Origin: Xanthomonas sp. AM6
GTDB taxonomy: Bacteria; Pseudomonadota; Gammaproteobacteria; Xanthomonadales; Xanthomonadaceae
Length of the DNA: 64,000 nt
Direction of reading: 5' to 3'
Assembly (NCBI RefSeq): GCF_025665335.1
Contig: NZ_CP106869.1
Coordinates: 4,304,501 to 4,368,500, forward strand
Shown piece by piece: positions 28,092 to 38,611 of the stretch. Made by a program: the position numbers and the translations under genes. Position 1 is the first letter of the stretch. Each line of letters starts with the position of its first letter. Under the pieces are notes generated by a model, which worked only from the letters and a program-made list of their open reading frames with translations, was not told the origin of the DNA and ran no database searches.

Positions 28092-29612
28092 ATGTCCGCC
28101 GAACGCATCCTCCACGCGCGCCTGCGCGAGCGCATCGTCACCGCCGAGGCCGCCGCCGCGCTGATCCAACCCGGCGAGACCGTGGCGATGAGCGGCTTCA
28201 CCGGCTCCGGCTACCCGAAGGCGGTGCCGATCGCGCTGGCGCAGCGGATCGAGGCCGCGCACCTGCAGGGCCAGGCGTTCAAGATCCAGTTGATGACCGG
28301 CGCCTCCACCGCGCCGGAACTGGACGGCGCGCTGGCCAAGGCCGACGGCATCGCCCTGCGCATGCCGTTCCAGACCGACCCGGACGCGCGCCAGCGCATC
28401 AATGCCGGCACCCTGGACTACATCGACATCCACCTCAGCCACGTCGCCCAGCATGTGTGGTTCGGCTTCTACGGCGAGATCGACACCGCGGTGGTGGAAG
28501 TGGCCGGCATCCGCGAGGACGGCAGCCTGATCCCGTCGACCTCGATCGGCAACAACAAGACCTGGCTGGACCTGGCCAAGAAGGTGATCGTCGAGGTCAA
28601 CGACTGGCAGCCGGCCGGCATCGACGGCATGCACGACGTGTACTACGGCACCGCGCTGCCGCCGCAGCGCAAGCCGATCCCGCTGCTGCACGCCGACGAC
28701 CGCATCGGCGAGCCGTCGTTGCGCTGCGACCCGGACAAGATCGTGGCGGTGGTGCGCACCCACGGCCCGGACCGCAACAGTCCGTTCACGCCGGCCGACG
28801 CCACCAGCGAGCGCATCGCCGCGCACCTGATCGACTTCCTCAAGCACGAAGTCGGCAAGGCCCGGCTGCCGGCCAACCTGCTGCCGCTGCAGTCGGGCGT
28901 GGGCAACATCCCCAACGCGGTGCTGGCCGGACTGGCCAGCAGCGGCTTCCGCGACCTGAGCGCCTTCACCGAGGTGATCCAGGACGGCATGCTCGACCTG
29001 CTGCGCAGCGGCGTGCTCAAGGTCGCCTCGTGCACCGGCTTCGCGCTGAGCCCGGAGGCCAACGAGGAGTTCAAGCGCAACATCGACTTCTACCGCCAGC
29101 GCATCATCCTGCGCACGCAGGAGATCTCCAACCATCCGGAACTGGTGCGGCGGCTGGGCTGCATCGCGATGAACGGCATGATCGAGGCCGACCTGTACGG
29201 CAACGTCAACTCCACCCACGTGATGGGCAGCCGCATCATGAACGGCATCGGCGGCTCCGGCGATTTCGCCCGCAACAGCTTCCTGTCGATCTTCCTCAGC
29301 CCCAGCACCGCCAAGCACGGCAGCATCTCCGCGCTCGTGCCGATGGTCAGCCACGTCGACCACACCGAGCACGACGTCTCGATCATCGTCACCGAACACG
29401 GCCTGGCCGACCTGCGCGGCCTGCCGCCGCGGCACCGCGCCCGCCAGCTGATCGACCACTGCGTGGACCCGAGCTACCGCGCGCAGCTGGAAGACTATTT
29501 CGACCGCGCGCTGCGCGACAGCTACGGCAAGCACACCCCGCACCTGCTGCCCGAGGCGCTGTCCTGGCACCAGCGCTGGCTGGATACCGGGACGATGCAG
29601 AGCACCGGCTGA
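28092..29612 (+). CDS. acetyl-CoA hydrolase / succinyl-CoA:acetate CoA-transferase family
   Basis: This 506-residue class I CoA-transferase resembles AarC/Ach1. The N-terminal half has VAMSGFTGSGYPKAVPIALA. The catalytic glutamate lies in AFTEVIQDGMLDLL (about residue 295). The oxyanion-type glycine loop is GIGGSGDFARNSFLSIF (about 390-406). It transfers CoA between succinyl-CoA or propionyl-CoA and acetate, avoiding CoA-ester hydrolysis. The start is ATG 28092. Length matches acetate CoA-transferases (about 505 residues). Confidence 0.93.
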   Translation: MSAERILHARLRERIVTAEAAAALIQPGETVAMSGFTGSGYPKAVPIALAQRIEAAHLQGQAFKIQLMTGASTAPELDGALAKADGIALRMPFQTDPDARQRINAGTLDYIDIHLSHVAQHVWFGFYGEIDTAVVEVAGIREDGSLIPSTSIGNNKTWLDLAKKVIVEVNDWQPAGIDGMHDVYYGTALPPQRKPIPLLHADDRIGEPSLRCDPDKIVAVVRTHGPDRNSPFTPADATSERIAAHLIDFLKHEVGKARLPANLLPLQSGVGNIPNAVLAGLASSGFRDLSAFTEVIQDGMLDLLRSGVLKVASCTGFALSPEANEEFKRNIDFYRQRIILRTQEISNHPELVRRLGCIAMNGMIEADLYGNVNSTHVMGSRIMNGIGGSGDFARNSFLSIFLSPSTAKHGSISALVPMVSHVDHTEHDVSIIVTEHGLADLRGLPPRHRARQLIDHCVDPSYRAQLEDYFDRALRDSYGKHTPHLLPEALSWHQRWLDTGTMQSTG

Positions 29613-29752
29613 GCGCGGCGCGCCGAACTTGCCCGCGGTGAAGGAGGAAAGCGGATCCGACGCCGGTCCGCCGCAGCGGGATGCGTATCCGCCATGGCCA
29701 CGGTGACCAGCGCTGCTTGTCACCGCGCAACCCCGCATGTCAGCCTCCGCGC

Positions 29753-30451
29753 ATGAATTCGCTTTCCGATCGTTCCATCCCGTCGAGTTTTGCCGACCTT
29801 GCCTCGCTGCTCGCCGACCGGCGGCGTGCGGCGATGCTGCTGGCGCTGATGGACGGACGCGCGTTGACCGCCACCGAGCTGGCCGCGGAAAGCGAGATCG
29901 CCGCGTCGACCGCCAGCGGGCATCTGAGCCAGTTGGTCGCCGGCGGCATCCTGGACGTGGTCAAGCAGGGCCGGCACCGCTATTTCCGCCTGCGCGACGC
30001 GCAGACCGCCGCCGCCATCGAAACCTTGATGGGCCTCAGCGCGCGCGCCCATGGCGCGGGCTGCGCCACCGGCCCCGACGACAGCGCGCTGCGCTACGCC
30101 CGCGTTTGCTACGACCATCTCGCCGGCACATGCGGGGTACGGCTGTTGCAACGACTGTGCGAAGCCACCTATCTGGTCGCCGACAGCACCGGCTTGCGTC
30201 TTACCGAACCCGGTCTCGCCTGGTGCCGGACAATCGGCGTAGACACCGCGCCATGGCAGGGCCAGCGCCGCGCCGCCTGTCGCCACTGCCTGGACTGGAG
30301 CGAACGGCGCATGCACCTGGCCGGTGCGCTGGGGGCCGCACTGCTGCAACGGCTACTGGATCTGGGCCATCTGCAACGGCAAAGCCAGGGCCGCGCACTT
30401 CGCATCGACGCGGCTGGCGAGCGTTTCATCGACACATTGGCGTTGCCCTAG
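29753..30451 (+). CDS. ArsR-family transcriptional regulator
   Basis: This 232-residue protein has a winged helix-turn-helix in residues about 10-90: ADRRRAAMLLALMDGRALTA, then SEIAASTASGHLSQLVAGGI and RHRYFRL. The C-terminal region has AACRHCLDWSERRMHLAG, a recurring motif of this long ArsR subgroup, with cysteines that could sense metal or redox state. The start is ATG 29753. It precedes a DUF6058-like gene by 122 bp on the same strand. Its target is unknown. Confidence 0.88.
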   Translation: MNSLSDRSIPSSFADLASLLADRRRAAMLLALMDGRALTATELAAESEIAASTASGHLSQLVAGGILDVVKQGRHRYFRLRDAQTAAAIETLMGLSARAHGAGCATGPDDSALRYARVCYDHLAGTCGVRLLQRLCEATYLVADSTGLRLTEPGLAWCRTIGVDTAPWQGQRRAACRHCLDWSERRMHLAGALGAALLQRLLDLGHLQRQSQGRALRIDAAGERFIDTLALP

Positions 30452-30573
30452 CAGTTTCGCCGCAGCCTGCTTCAGGGCCGATCTCCTCGCGCAAGCGTCA
30501 GGACACTTTGCCGTGCACCGAAGCATTTCCCAGCGCGGCCCTGCACTCTGGCGGTCTTCACCGCGAACACGCC

Positions 30574-31278
30574 ATGCATTCTCTCGACGCTTACCTGCAA
30601 CAGCACTACCTGGAGGCCGCGCATTTCGCGGCGCACTGCGGTATCGACCCTGCCGAATTGGACGCGTTGATCGCAGGGCAATCGATACCGGCACCCAGCT
30701 ACGTGGTCAGCGGCGGCACTACCGTGCATTCGGCGGTGTTCGGCGCGCTGCCGGCGCCGGGCGCGCGCGACGGCCGCTATTTCCATCCGGCCATGGCGCC
30801 GTGGGTGGCCCGCGCGCGCCATCTGCGCGCAAGCTTCGGCGATGCCGCGGTTCCCGAACGGATGCGCGACATGTTCGCGCGCAACCTGCGCACCGCGCTC
30901 GCTCGCTGCGACCGCACGCTGTGGCGCTTACCCGACAGCTTCGACGCCGACGGCGCCGAACGCAGCGCCGGCCTGGAACGCCGTCTGCAGGCCATGTGGG
31001 CGCATTTTCTGCAGGGGACCTATGGCTTGTGCGTGGCCATGCCCAACGACGAGGCCGCGATCGCATACAAGGACATCCTGCAGGAGAAGCTGGTCGCGCT
31101 CAGCGACAACGGCAGCCGCGAAAGGTTCGATGCAGGCGAACGCGAACGGCTGCTGCAGCTGATCGATGCCTACGCACAGGCATCGATGCCGTTCTCGCCA
31201 GTCGAATTCCCGCGCAGCAGCCGCAAACGGCTCGTGGACGACCTACGCGCGCGGCTGCTCGCCTCGGGCAACGCATGA
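30574..31278 (+). CDS. DUF6058-family protein
   Basis: This is a 234-residue soluble protein. The N-terminal part (HYLEAAHFAAHCGIDPAELDALI, then PAPSYVV and YFHPAMAPWV) matches my recollection of the DUF6058 family, often annotated as a natural-product biosynthesis protein. No biosynthetic genes are nearby, and no catalytic motif is evident. ATG 30574 opens the conserved part; in-frame sequence before it is not protein-like. Confidence 0.65.
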   Translation: MHSLDAYLQQHYLEAAHFAAHCGIDPAELDALIAGQSIPAPSYVVSGGTTVHSAVFGALPAPGARDGRYFHPAMAPWVARARHLRASFGDAAVPERMRDMFARNLRTALARCDRTLWRLPDSFDADGAERSAGLERRLQAMWAHFLQGTYGLCVAMPNDEAAIAYKDILQEKLVALSDNGSRERFDAGERERLLQLIDAYAQASMPFSPVEFPRSSRKRLVDDLRARLLASGNA

Positions 31279-31376
31279 TCGAGCACGCGGATCACACCGA
31301 GCAGGCCAGGCGATAGGCGCAGCGATCTTCAAGCATGTTCTCTGCCGCAGACCGCCCAGATCGTCGGCGCCGCTGC

Positions 31377-31673
31377 CTATGCGTCGGCAGGCGCCGCGAC
31401 CGGCGCCGCGCTGTCGTCCAGCGCGTGCAGGAACGCCAGTTTGCGCGCGCGCGGCAGTTGCTTGAGCGCCCATTCGGCGCGCGAGGCGGCGGCGCGGTCC
31501 GGGTAGGCGCGGCTGGCCAGCAGCCGCAGCGGCGGGTTGGCGCGGGTGTACTTGGCGCCGGTGCCGCGCAGATGCGCCTGGAAGCGCGCCTCGAGGTCGA
31601 CGGTGATGCCCGCGTAGTAGCTGCCGTTGCGACATTCGAGCAGATACAGGAACCAGGGCGTGGAGTCGGCCAT
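31377..31673 (-). CDS. GIY-YIG domain nuclease-family protein (UPF0213/YhbQ-like)
   Basis: This 98-residue single-domain GIY-YIG protein has [20 protein letters not shown] (the GIY-YIG equivalents being LYLLEC and YYAGIT), a catalytic-type arginine in [11 protein letters not shown], and the family tail [16 protein letters not shown]. Such stand-alone domains (YhbQ-like) are of unclear function, possibly DNA repair. The start is ATG 31673. Confidence 0.9.
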   Translation of the reverse strand: MADSTPWFLYLLECRNGSYYAGITVDLEARFQAHLRGTGAKYTRANPPLRLLASRAYPDRAAASRAEWALKQLPRARKLAFLHALDDSAAPVAAPADA

Positions 31674-32272
31674 GCGCGCATTATCGACCAGCGCGCGATT
31701 CGCGCCACTGTCCGCAAGCGTTGCATTGCCCAATGCGCTTGACCTCTGGGCATGCCTCTCTGCCGATCCATCCCCATCCGATGCCAATGCCGATCATCGC
31801 GATCGCCTCGCCGCGCTGAACCGCCACGAAACCGGCTTTAACGCAACCCGAACACCTTGCCAGTCGCTGGCACACGCCGGCAAACCGCAGCCACGGCGCG
31901 GGCGCATAAATTCACCACCGGCCGGATGCCGTCGATGAAGAGGCTCTCTCCCTTTGGATTCGACGGCACGGCCGGGTCTTTTTGGGCGGCACGCAACGGA
32001 CACCTCGGGCGTTGCCTGTGACCCGCCACCGGATCAATACCGCTTCGACGATCCACGCCTGGCGCCGCATCGGACGCGCCTCCCCAGCCTTTGCTGGCGA
32101 CGCCGGCATGTTGCAGCTGAAGCCGCCTACAAAGACGTGCGTCCCCCTGCTGCGCGCGCTGCGGAAGAGGCTTCCACCCCTGCTGTCACCGGAGGTGGAG
32201 AGATCGCCGCTTCGCTCGTCGCGGCTGAAGCCGCTCCTACAGAAGAGCGGCGCGCGTGCCGTGTGGTGTTGC
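31674..32272. other. 600-bp gap without a supported gene
   Basis: Short open frames occur on both strands, but none resembles a protein family. A single REP-like copy is at 32218-32241, next to the 3' end of aroG, where it could act as a processing or termination structure. Confidence 0.5.
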
Positions 32273-33346
<1,074 letters not shown>

Positions 33347-33394
33347 GGGAATCTCTCGTCGGGGGTCTGGGTGGGGGCCAGGTCCGGCGGCATG

Positions 33395-33423
33395 AAAAAA
33401 GCCGCCAGGGTCGCTGGCGGCTT
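33395..33423 (-). terminator. aroG: attenuator terminator in the aroG leader
   Basis: On the minus strand AGCCGCCAG / CTGGCGGCT forms a stem followed by six T residues (33395-33400), about 50 bp before the aroG ATG. Because it precedes rather than follows a long gene, it is an attenuator. The 5' arm (CCGCCAGCG, 33412-33420) can pair instead with CGCTGGCGG inside the leader-peptide frame (33472-33480), a perfect 9-bp antiterminator. Confidence 0.88.
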
Positions 33424-33448
33424 CTCGGGGATGCGGCTGAAGTTTCCT

Positions 33449-33529
33449 TCAGGGTGAACGCATTCCTTCCTCCGCCAGCGGCATCGGAAAACCGTAGTAC
33501 CAAAAATAAAAGCTGCGGTTGGCGTTCAT
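33449..33529 (-). CDS. aroG leader peptide rich in Phe, Tyr and Trp
   Basis: This is a 26-residue open frame starting MNANRSFYFWYYGFPMPLAE. Residues 7-14 are FYFWYYGF: three Phe, three Tyr and one Trp in eight codons. It ends 26 bp before the attenuator stem, and part of its coding sequence (33472-33480) forms the alternative antiterminator pairing. Such leaders sense charged tRNA: ribosome stalling at aromatic codons prevents the terminator. All three aromatic amino acids would be monitored, fitting a DAHP synthase gene. Confidence 0.88.
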   Translation of the reverse strand: MNANRSFYFWYYGFPMPLAEEGMRSP

Positions 33530-33586
33530 GGGATGCATTGATAGCACAGGCGTTTTGCGAGTGCCACAGTTGCTGATGCAACTGTG

Positions 33587-33680
33587 GAGCCGGGATTCGG
33601 GATTCGGGATTCGGGATTCGCAAAGCAGGTTCTCGCACGTCGGTCGGTTCTCGGCTCTTCCGGGTCCCGAGTCCCGGCTC
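33587..33680. repeat. heptad repeat pair between the aroG leader and the groEL terminator
   Basis: GAGCCGGGATTCGGGATTCG from 33587 (four GGGATTC units, ending in TCGCAAAGCAGG) is faced by a shorter inverted copy CCGGGTCCCGAGTCCCGGCTC at 33660-33680. Confidence 0.7.
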
Positions 33681-33707
33681 CAAAGTCGAACACAGGCCAC
33701 CGCGCAC

Positions 33708-33738
33708 AAAAAAAGAGCCCCGCATCGCTGCGGGGCTC
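33708..33738 (-). terminator. terminator of groEL
   Basis: On the minus strand the stem GAGCCCCGCA / TGCGGGGCTC is followed by seven T residues (33708-33714). It lies about 40 bp past the groEL stop. Confidence 0.88.
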
Positions 33739-33779
33739 CTTTCGACTGCGTGCTGCAGGTCGGCTTGCGCCGGCGCGGA

Positions 33780-35546
<1,767 letters not shown>

Positions 35547-35560
35547 GCGATCGGCGGCGT

Positions 35561-35848
35561 TTAGCCGACGATCGCCAGGATGTCGTCTTCGCGCAGCACC
35601 TTGTACTCGACGCCTTCGGACTTGTAGCTGGAACCGGCGTACTGGCCGTAGATGACCTTGTCGCCAACCTTGACCGCCGGGGCGCGGACGCTGCCGTTGT
35701 CCAGCGGCTTGCCGCTGCCGATGGCCACGATCTCGCCCTTGGTGGACTTTTCCTTGGCCGAATCCGGGATCACGATGCCGCCGGCGGAAATTTCGTCGGC
35801 TTCGATCGGCTTGACTACGACGCGGTCGTGAAGCGGCTTGATGCTCAT
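35561..35848 (-). CDS. groES: co-chaperonin GroES (10 kDa)
   Basis: This is a 95-residue GroES starting [19 protein letters not shown], with the mobile loop around [20 protein letters not shown] and the roof-loop and C-terminal [16 protein letters not shown]. It caps the GroEL ring. The start is ATG 35848 with AGAGGGT upstream. It is the first gene of the heat-shock operon, preceded by a CIRCE-like site. Confidence 0.99.
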   Translation of the reverse strand: MSIKPLHDRVVVKPIEADEISAGGIVIPDSAKEKSTKGEIVAIGSGKPLDNGSVRAPAVKVGDKVIYGQYAGSSYKSEGVEYKVLREDDILAIVG

Positions 35849-35898
35849 TGAGAGAGACCCTCTTAAGTGATTGATTGGTCTAGGAAAGGCTGGCGATG

Positions 35899-35925
35899 TT
35901 AGCACTCGCATGTGACGACTGCCAG
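35899..35925 (-). promoter_or_regulatory. CIRCE-like element upstream of groES
   Basis: Read on the plus strand it is TTAGCACTC, nine bases, then GACTGCCAG. The first arm is a perfect match to the HrcA operator half TTAGCACTC; the second matches GAGTGCTAA at six of nine positions. The spacing of nine is canonical. It lies about 50 bp upstream of the groES start. Confidence 0.65.
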
Positions 35926-35963
35926 CAACGCTCGCGAAAAAACCCGGTACGCCGGGATGCGCT

Positions 35964-35993
35964 TGATGTGGTGCTGGCCGGCGCCCTTTCAAG
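35964..35993 (-). promoter_or_regulatory. candidate sigma-32-type heat-shock promoter of groESL
   Basis: On the minus strand CTTGAAA (35987-35993) matches the sigma-32 -35 element. About 15 bp later comes CCACATCA, a moderate match to the -10 CCCCATNT. It sits just upstream of the CIRCE-like site. Confidence 0.45.
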
Positions 35994-36121
35994 GGCCGGG
36001 CCGCAAAAAATTTCGCGGCGGCGCCCGCCCGGCCCCGGAACCGGCACCCGATTCCGCGACGCTGTCACAGAGGCAGGCTAGGCTCGCAGACCCAGGGGGG
36101 ACCATCCAAAAGGAGTTGTCG

Positions 36122-37888
36122 ATGAAGCCATCCGCCGTTGCGCTACCTCTTGCCTGTCTGCTGGCCCTGGCCGGCCACGCCCAGGCCGCCGTGTTCATCA
36201 ACGAACTGCACTACGACGACGCCACCGCCGCCGGCGATACCGGCGAGGGCGTGGAGATCGTCGCCACCGCCGGCGAGAGCCTGAGCGGCTACAAGGTCTA
36301 CCTGTACAACGGCAGCAGCCCCGGCAGCGCCGCGGTCTATGCCACGACCTCGGTGCCCGCCGGCAGCCTGGTCACCTGCGGCGGGCAGGTGCGCATCGCC
36401 ACCGTCGGCTATGCCAGCAACGGCGTGCAGAACGGCCCCAACGACGGCCTGGCGCTGGTCGACGGCAGCGGCCAGGTGGTGCAGTTCCTCAGCTACGAGG
36501 GCGCGATCACCGGCGGCGGCGGCCCCGCCGCCGGCCTGGGCAGCCAGAACCTGCCGGTCAGCGAGAGCAACAGCACCGCGGCGGGCACCTCGCTGCAACT
36601 GCGCGGCAGCAACGGCAGCGCCGCGGCCGACTTCAGCTGGGCGGGCAGTTCGGCCAGCAGCTTCGGCGCCTGCAACAGCGGCCAGACCTTCAGCGGCGGC
36701 AGCAGCAACGCCGCCCCGTCGGTGACCGCGACCACCCCGGCGCAGGGCGCCAGCAACTTCCCGGCCGCCGGCGACCTGGCGGTGACCTTCAGCGAGGCGG
36801 TGACCCTGGCCAGCGGCGCGTTCGGCCTGAGTTGCAGCCAGTCCGGCACGGTGGCGCTGAGCTACCCGAGCAGCGGCAGCCAGTTCGCGATCTCCACCGA
36901 CACCGCGCTGGCCGCCGGCGAGAGCTGCAGCCTGAGCATCCTGGCCGCGCGGGTCAGCGACGCCGGCGGCGCGCATCCGGCGCAGGACAGCAGCATCGCC
37001 TTCAGCGTCGCCAGCGGCGGCGGCGGGACCAGCGGCTACTACTCCCGGGTCAACACCGCCAACGCCAGCCAGTTGCGCTGCTCGCTGCACGAGACGATCA
37101 AGGGCCACACCGTCTACCCGTACAGCAGCAGCTCGGGCACCAGCACCTGGACCATCCTGGAGATCGCCGACGAGGACCCGAACAACAGCGGGCGCATCCT
37201 CGACGCCTACCGCAACCGCAGCTACGCCAAGGGCACCGACCGCGCCGGCAGCGGCAGCGGGCTGAAGTACAACCGCGAGCACAGCTGGCCCAACTCGCTG
37301 GGCTTCGGCTCGGCCAGCGGCGACAAGGGCCTGCCCTACGCGCCGTACACCGACACGCACATGCTGTACCTCACCGACGCCACCTGGAACGCGGACCGCG
37401 GCAACAAGCCCTACGCGAACTGCGACAGCAACTGCGGCGAACGCATCACCGAGGCCAACGCCGGCTTCGGCGGCGGCAGCGGCAGCTACCCGGGCAATTC
37501 CAACTGGGTGCGCACCCCGGACGGCAACGGCGGCAGCTTCGAGGTGTGGAACCACCGCAAGGGCGACATGGCGCGCGCGGTGATGTACATGGCGATCCGC
37601 TACGAAGGCGGCACCGATGCGGCCACCGGGCAGTCCGAGCCGGACCTGGAACTGACCGACGACCGCAGCAAGATCGTGCAGACCTCGTCCTCGCCGGCTT
37701 ACATGGGCCTGCTGTCGACGCTGGTCGCGTGGAGCCAGCAGGATCCGCCGGACGCCGCCGAGCGCGCCCGCAACGAAGTGATCTACAGCTTCCAGGGCAA
37801 CCGCAATCCGTTCATCGACCATCCGGAGTGGGCGACCTCCGGGCTGTTCACCTCGGCCAAGCCGGCGAGCTGCCAGCTGCTCGACTGA
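36122..37888 (+). CDS. secreted endonuclease I with lamin-tail-like and Ig-like domains
   Basis: This 588-residue exported nuclease has a signal peptide MKPSAVALPLACLLALAGHA. Residues about 24-180 (VFINELHYDDATAAGDTGEG...) look like a lamin-tail/LTD module as in ExeM-type nucleases. Residues about 195-295 form a bacterial Ig-like domain (TPAQGASNFPAAGDLAVTFS). The C-terminal endonuclease I domain has NREHSWPNSLGFG (about 384) and THMLYLTDATWNADRGNKPY, matching the catalytic His and structural motifs of EndA/NucM. It likely degrades extracellular DNA. It is followed by a strong terminator. Confidence 0.9.
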   Translation: MKPSAVALPLACLLALAGHAQAAVFINELHYDDATAAGDTGEGVEIVATAGESLSGYKVYLYNGSSPGSAAVYATTSVPAGSLVTCGGQVRIATVGYASNGVQNGPNDGLALVDGSGQVVQFLSYEGAITGGGGPAAGLGSQNLPVSESNSTAAGTSLQLRGSNGSAAADFSWAGSSASSFGACNSGQTFSGGSSNAAPSVTATTPAQGASNFPAAGDLAVTFSEAVTLASGAFGLSCSQSGTVALSYPSSGSQFAISTDTALAAGESCSLSILAARVSDAGGAHPAQDSSIAFSVASGGGGTSGYYSRVNTANASQLRCSLHETIKGHTVYPYSSSSGTSTWTILEIADEDPNNSGRILDAYRNRSYAKGTDRAGSGSGLKYNREHSWPNSLGFGSASGDKGLPYAPYTDTHMLYLTDATWNADRGNKPYANCDSNCGERITEANAGFGGGSGSYPGNSNWVRTPDGNGGSFEVWNHRKGDMARAVMYMAIRYEGGTDAATGQSEPDLELTDDRSKIVQTSSSPAYMGLLSTLVAWSQQDPPDAAERARNEVIYSFQGNRNPFIDHPEWATSGLFTSAKPASCQLLD

Positions 37889-37896
37889 CGATGTGC

Positions 37897-37929
37897 CCCC
37901 GGCGCGCCGGATGCGGCGCGCCGGGGTTT
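37897..37929 (+). terminator. terminator of the endonuclease I gene
   Basis: A perfect 12-bp stem CCCCGGCGCGCC / GGCGCGCCGGGG with a six-base loop and a short TTT lies 8 bp after the stop codon. Confidence 0.75.
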
Positions 37930-38274
37930 GGCGAACGATGCCAGTGGCGCCGGCACGACAGCGGCCGCCACCCGCGGCGCAAGGGCAGCCGCCGTTCCTA
38001 CATGGATCAGCCCTGGATGAAGGCGCAGCGGCAATCGCGGCCACGCGTTTTCGCCGAAGGCAGGCACCGTCCCGCCTTTGCGATTCCTCGCCGCTCTGGG
38101 CGGCCGCACGCAAGCGGCGCCGGATTTCATCACCGGCAAGCTGCAGACCGCTGCAGCATCCCCGTCCCGCCAGTCCGCCGCCGCGCGGGTGCGCCGCAAC
38201 CGGCGTCCACAGCCATGCCCGCATGCCCGGACGCACCGGCAAAGCCCTGCCGGCGTCCCTATACTGTCGGCCGC
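37930..38274. other. intergenic region without a supported gene
   Basis: Apart from the terminator at its left end, this stretch of about 345 bp before cutA shows no gene, repeat or clear promoter. Confidence 0.5.
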
Positions 38275-38607
38275 ATGTCTTCGCCCCCACTCCGCGTGCT
38301 GTTCAGCACCTGCCCCGATGCGGCCAGCGCCGCGCGGATCGCCCAGGCCTTGGTCGACGAACGCCTGGCCGCGTGCGTGAACCGCCTGCCCGGCGTGCAG
38401 GCCACCTACCGCTGGCAGGACACCGTGGAGCAGGCCGAGGAAGTGCTGCTGCTGATCAAGACCGCCGCCGACCGCGTCCCCGCGTTGCAGCGGCGGCTGG
38501 GCGAACTGCACCCCTACGCCGTGCCCGAGCTGATCGAGGTCGAGGTCGCCGGCGGCCTGCCCGCCTACCTGCAGTGGGTGTACGCCGAAACCCGTGAGGA
38601 ACCGTAA
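38275..38607 (+). CDS. cutA: divalent-cation tolerance protein CutA
   Basis: This 110-residue trimeric CutA1-family protein has VLFSTCPDAASAARIAQALV, then ERLAACVNRLPGV, the metal-site region TYRWQDTVEQAEEVLLLIKT, and the C-terminal YAVPELIEVEV. It is linked to copper tolerance in E. coli, although the mechanism is unsettled. It overlaps an alternative dsbD start, and cutA-dsbD is a known gene pair, so the two are co-transcribed. Confidence 0.95.
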   Translation: MSSPPLRVLFSTCPDAASAARIAQALVDERLAACVNRLPGVQATYRWQDTVEQAEEVLLLIKTAADRVPALQRRLGELHPYAVPELIEVEVAGGLPAYLQWVYAETREEP

Positions 38608-38611
38608 ACCG

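Noticed and set aside
31681..32056. Several short minus-strand frames between the GIY-YIG gene and aroG
   Set aside because: They overlap one another in different frames, have no motif or ribosome site, and show no sign of coding.
33395..33423. Hairpin as the terminator of an upstream gene rather than an attenuator
   Set aside because: The only frame ending just before it on that strand is the 26-codon aromatic leader, and the 5' arm has a perfect alternative partner inside that leader, which fits attenuation better.
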